Positions 50,653 to 52,408 of a DNA stretch of 52,408 bases are shown here, one piece after another; the first letter of the stretch is position 1, and every line of letters begins with the position of its first letter. The stretch comes from RGIG6904 sp024680835 (lineage in GTDB: Bacteria > Bacillota > Clostridia > Lachnospirales > Lachnospiraceae): NCBI GenBank assembly GCA_024680835.1, contig JAILBP010000106.1, forward strand, positions 1-52,408, in the 5' to 3' direction. Position numbers and translations under genes: made by a program. The notes beneath the pieces were generated by a model. It did no database searches. It saw only the letters and a program-made list of their open reading frames with translations, and was not told the origin of the DNA.

Positions 50653-52074
50653 ATGGGAAAAAAAATAAATCGTGTCATGTTTGCCGCATCGAAGAGCGGA
50701 AGCGGTAAGACCATGATCACCTGCGGATTTTTAAATCTGCTCAAAAAAAGAAAGCTTGATGTGACAAGCTACAAATGCGGTCCGGATTATATCGATTCCA
50801 TGTTTCACAGGACTGTGCTGGGAATATATGGCGGAAATCTGGATACTTTTTTCTGTCCGGATGCTGCGGTCAGGGATGTCCTTTTTGGTTGTGATAAGGA
50901 ATATGCTGTGGTCGAGGGCGTCATGGGTATATATGACGGTCTGGGGGGACTTGATCCGGAGGCGTCTTCATACGATGTGGCTGTACATACAGATACGCCG
51001 GTAATACTGATCGTGGATGCAGGAGGCGCAGGAAGGACGATCCTGTCGCTTATAAAAGGCGTTCTGGCAGATGATACGGCAGGTCTTATAAAAGGCATAA
51101 TACTGAACAGGACCACCGGAAGATTCTATGAGAGGCTTGGTCCTTTTTTGAATGCGGGGCTTAGTGATGCCGGCTATGAGACACGGGTCTGCGGGTTTCT
51201 GCCGGTCATAAGAGAGGCAGCGATAGATAGCAGGCATTTGGGACTTGTGATGCCGGATGAGATAGAAGGTATCCATAAAAAGATAGATCTGATATCGGAA
51301 ACACTGGAAGAGACTGTTGATATAAAAAGAATCCTGAGTATAATGGACAGTGCACCGGATATTTGTGATAATATAAAAGATGTGACCAATGATGCAGCAG
51401 AAAGAATTGCCGGTAACGGTGATGTGCTTGAGAGAGCTGTCAGGATCGCAGTGGCAAAAGACGAGGCATTCTGTTTTTATTACAGGGAAAACCTGGATCT
51501 TTTGGAGAAAATGGGGGCTGAGCTTGTATTTTTCTCACCGATACATGATGAAAAGCTTCCGGAGGATATCGACGGTATCTGCATCGGAGGTGGCTATCCG
51601 GAGCTTCACCTTGAAAGACTGTCGGAAAACAGAGTTATGCTGAAATCGGTCAGGAAAGCAATTGCAGGCGGACTGCCTTCATTGGCTGAATGCGGGGGTT
51701 TTATGTATCTGCATGATGCCATAGAAGACAGAGAGGGCAGAGCCTATGATATGGCAGGAGTTGTGCACGGTAAATGCGTGTGGACCGGTGAGTTAAAACG
51801 TTTCGGATATGTTACCATATCATCGGATGGTTTTACGGACGGCATAAGGGGACATGAGTTTCACAGATATATGAGTACCGCCGATGGTAGTGATGTTCTG
51901 GTAAAAAAGGCCGGAAGTACCGATGAATATCGTTCCATGTATGTGACTGAAGATCATGTCTGGGGTTTTCCGCATTTGTATTACATGTCGAAACCGGAGT
52001 TTGTCAGTGCGTTTTTGGACAGAGCCGCAAGTTTCCGGGCTCACCGGGCAGTGGATATTGGCTGTGAATTGTAA
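50653..52074 (+). CDS. cbiA: Cobyrinic acid a,c-diamide synthase
   Basis: It amidates the a and c acetate groups. The 473-residue protein has the ATP-binding loop ASKSGSGKT (about 12-20), KCGPDYIDSMFHR (about 41-53), EGVMGIYDG (about 88-96), and the glutamine amidotransferase half with LAECGGFMYL (Cys near 348) and the GHEFHRY block (about 404-410). The length is standard. AGGGGTA precedes the ATG. It is the last recognisable cobalamin gene of the window, 29 bp after the fusion. Confidence 0.95.
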   Translation: MGKKINRVMFAASKSGSGKTMITCGFLNLLKKRKLDVTSYKCGPDYIDSMFHRTVLGIYGGNLDTFFCPDAAVRDVLFGCDKEYAVVEGVMGIYDGLGGLDPEASSYDVAVHTDTPVILIVDAGGAGRTILSLIKGVLADDTAGLIKGIILNRTTGRFYERLGPFLNAGLSDAGYETRVCGFLPVIREAAIDSRHLGLVMPDEIEGIHKKIDLISETLEETVDIKRILSIMDSAPDICDNIKDVTNDAAERIAGNGDVLERAVRIAVAKDEAFCFYYRENLDLLEKMGAELVFFSPIHDEKLPEDIDGICIGGGYPELHLERLSENRVMLKSVRKAIAGGLPSLAECGGFMYLHDAIEDREGRAYDMAGVVHGKCVWTGELKRFGYVTISSDGFTDGIRGHEFHRYMSTADGSDVLVKKAGSTDEYRSMYVTEDHVWGFPHLYYMSKPEFVSAFLDRAASFRAHRAVDIGCEL

Positions 52075-52100
52075 CCACACCGGCTGCAATATTTGAGAAT

Positions 52101-52408
52101 ATGGAAGAAAAGATCATCTTACACGACAAAGACATACGTGAGCCCTTATTTGATTTCCTTGAGGAAACATACGGGAAGATCAGGATCCTGGAGGAAAAGA
52201 TAACAGGCAGGGCAAGGGCGGATGTGGTTATGATAACCCCCGGCGCTCTTTACGGCATAGAGATAAAAAGTGATGCGGATACCTATGTCAGGCTTAAAAA
52301 GCAGGTTCGCTATTATAATAAATACTACGACAGAAATATCATCGTGGTGGGCAGTACACATGCTCTTCATGTAGGAGAACATGTTCCCGACTGGTGGGGG
52401 ATAATCAG
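52101..52408 (+). CDS. sce7726-like PD-(D/E)XK protein, cut by the window end
   Basis: The frame runs from ATG 52101 to the last base without a stop, giving 102 codons. It contains GRARADVVMI (about 39-48) and GIEIKSDADTYVRLKKQV (about 55-72), then YYDRNIIVVG. The D...ExK arrangement with SD-DT-RL-Q follows the sce7726 family of PD-(D/E)XK proteins, often in phage or mobile DNA. The ribosome-binding site is weak. It begins 26 bp after cbiA, so it may be read through, but it is not a known cobalamin gene. The C terminus is missing. Confidence 0.7.
   Translation, partial: MEEKIILHDKDIREPLFDFLEETYGKIRILEEKITGRARADVVMITPGALYGIEIKSDADTYVRLKKQVRYYNKYYDRNIIVVGSTHALHVGEHVPDWWGII

Overview
The window looks like chromosomal DNA from an anaerobic Firmicute of the Lachnospiraceae (Butyrivibrio/Pseudobutyrivibrio-like). 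The reasons are moderate GC with AT-rich promoters of sigma-A type, strong AGGAGG ribosome-binding sites, a 6S-like RNA of Firmicute type, the clostridial order rho-rpmE-yqhQ-prmC-prfA, separate gap, pgk and tpiA genes, a family II CBS pyrophosphatase, and a complete-looking anaerobic (CbiK/CbiD/CbiG type) cobalamin cluster. The genus is inference; there is no rRNA or tRNA to test it.

Layout. 1-3171: the 3' part of a probable 6S RNA, an unexplained structured RNA region, a secreted M14 carboxypeptidase, and a PHP phosphatase on the minus strand. 3498-4195: an XRE regulator and a small unknown protein. 4349-8287: gap, pgk and tpiA, with a 102-bp tandem repeat over the pgk stop and a 447-bp inverted-repeat element carrying a DUF559 nuclease gene between pgk and tpiA. 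8418-9359: a polyprenol-phosphate-type glycosyltransferase. 9491-16025: a tightly packed eight-gene operon for a divergent Tad/Flp-like pilus or secretion machine (two degenerate ParA-like proteins, a TadA-like ATPase, a TadB/C-like membrane protein, a pilin-like protein and three small envelope proteins). 16199-20262: a DUF4342 protein and a 1163-residue tail-anchored coiled-coil protein with two internal repeat arrays. 20435-24282: pyrophosphatase, malic enzyme and a soluble chemotaxis-type receptor.

24529-30679: the rho/rpmE/yqhQ/prmC/prfA block, interrupted by a NaChBac-type voltage-gated sodium channel gene between rho and rpmE; a solo copy of the inverted-repeat element lies directly before prmC. 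30769-31692: an Rpn-family PD-(D/E)XK protein. 31693-32750: a long non-coding stretch ending in a cobalamin riboswitch and a short repeat element.

32751-52074: the corrinoid region controlled by that riboswitch. It starts with uptake and metal handling (lipoprotein CbiK, a second lipoprotein, BtuF, BtuC, BtuD), continues with lower-ligand assembly (CbiP, CobT, CobU, CobS, CbiB, CobD), then corrin-ring genes (CbiC, CbiD, CbiF, CbiG, CbiH, a CbiJ-CbiE-CbiT triple fusion) and CbiA. CbiL and the uroporphyrinogen/precorrin-2 genes are not in the window. At the right edge a truncated sce7726-like PD-(D/E)XK gene begins.

The least explained items are the divergent pilus operon, the repeat-bounded DUF559 element and its solo relatives, the dispersed CTGTGAATAGTAAC repeats, the structured region at 193-338, and the giant coiled-coil protein with a palindrome inside its promoter.
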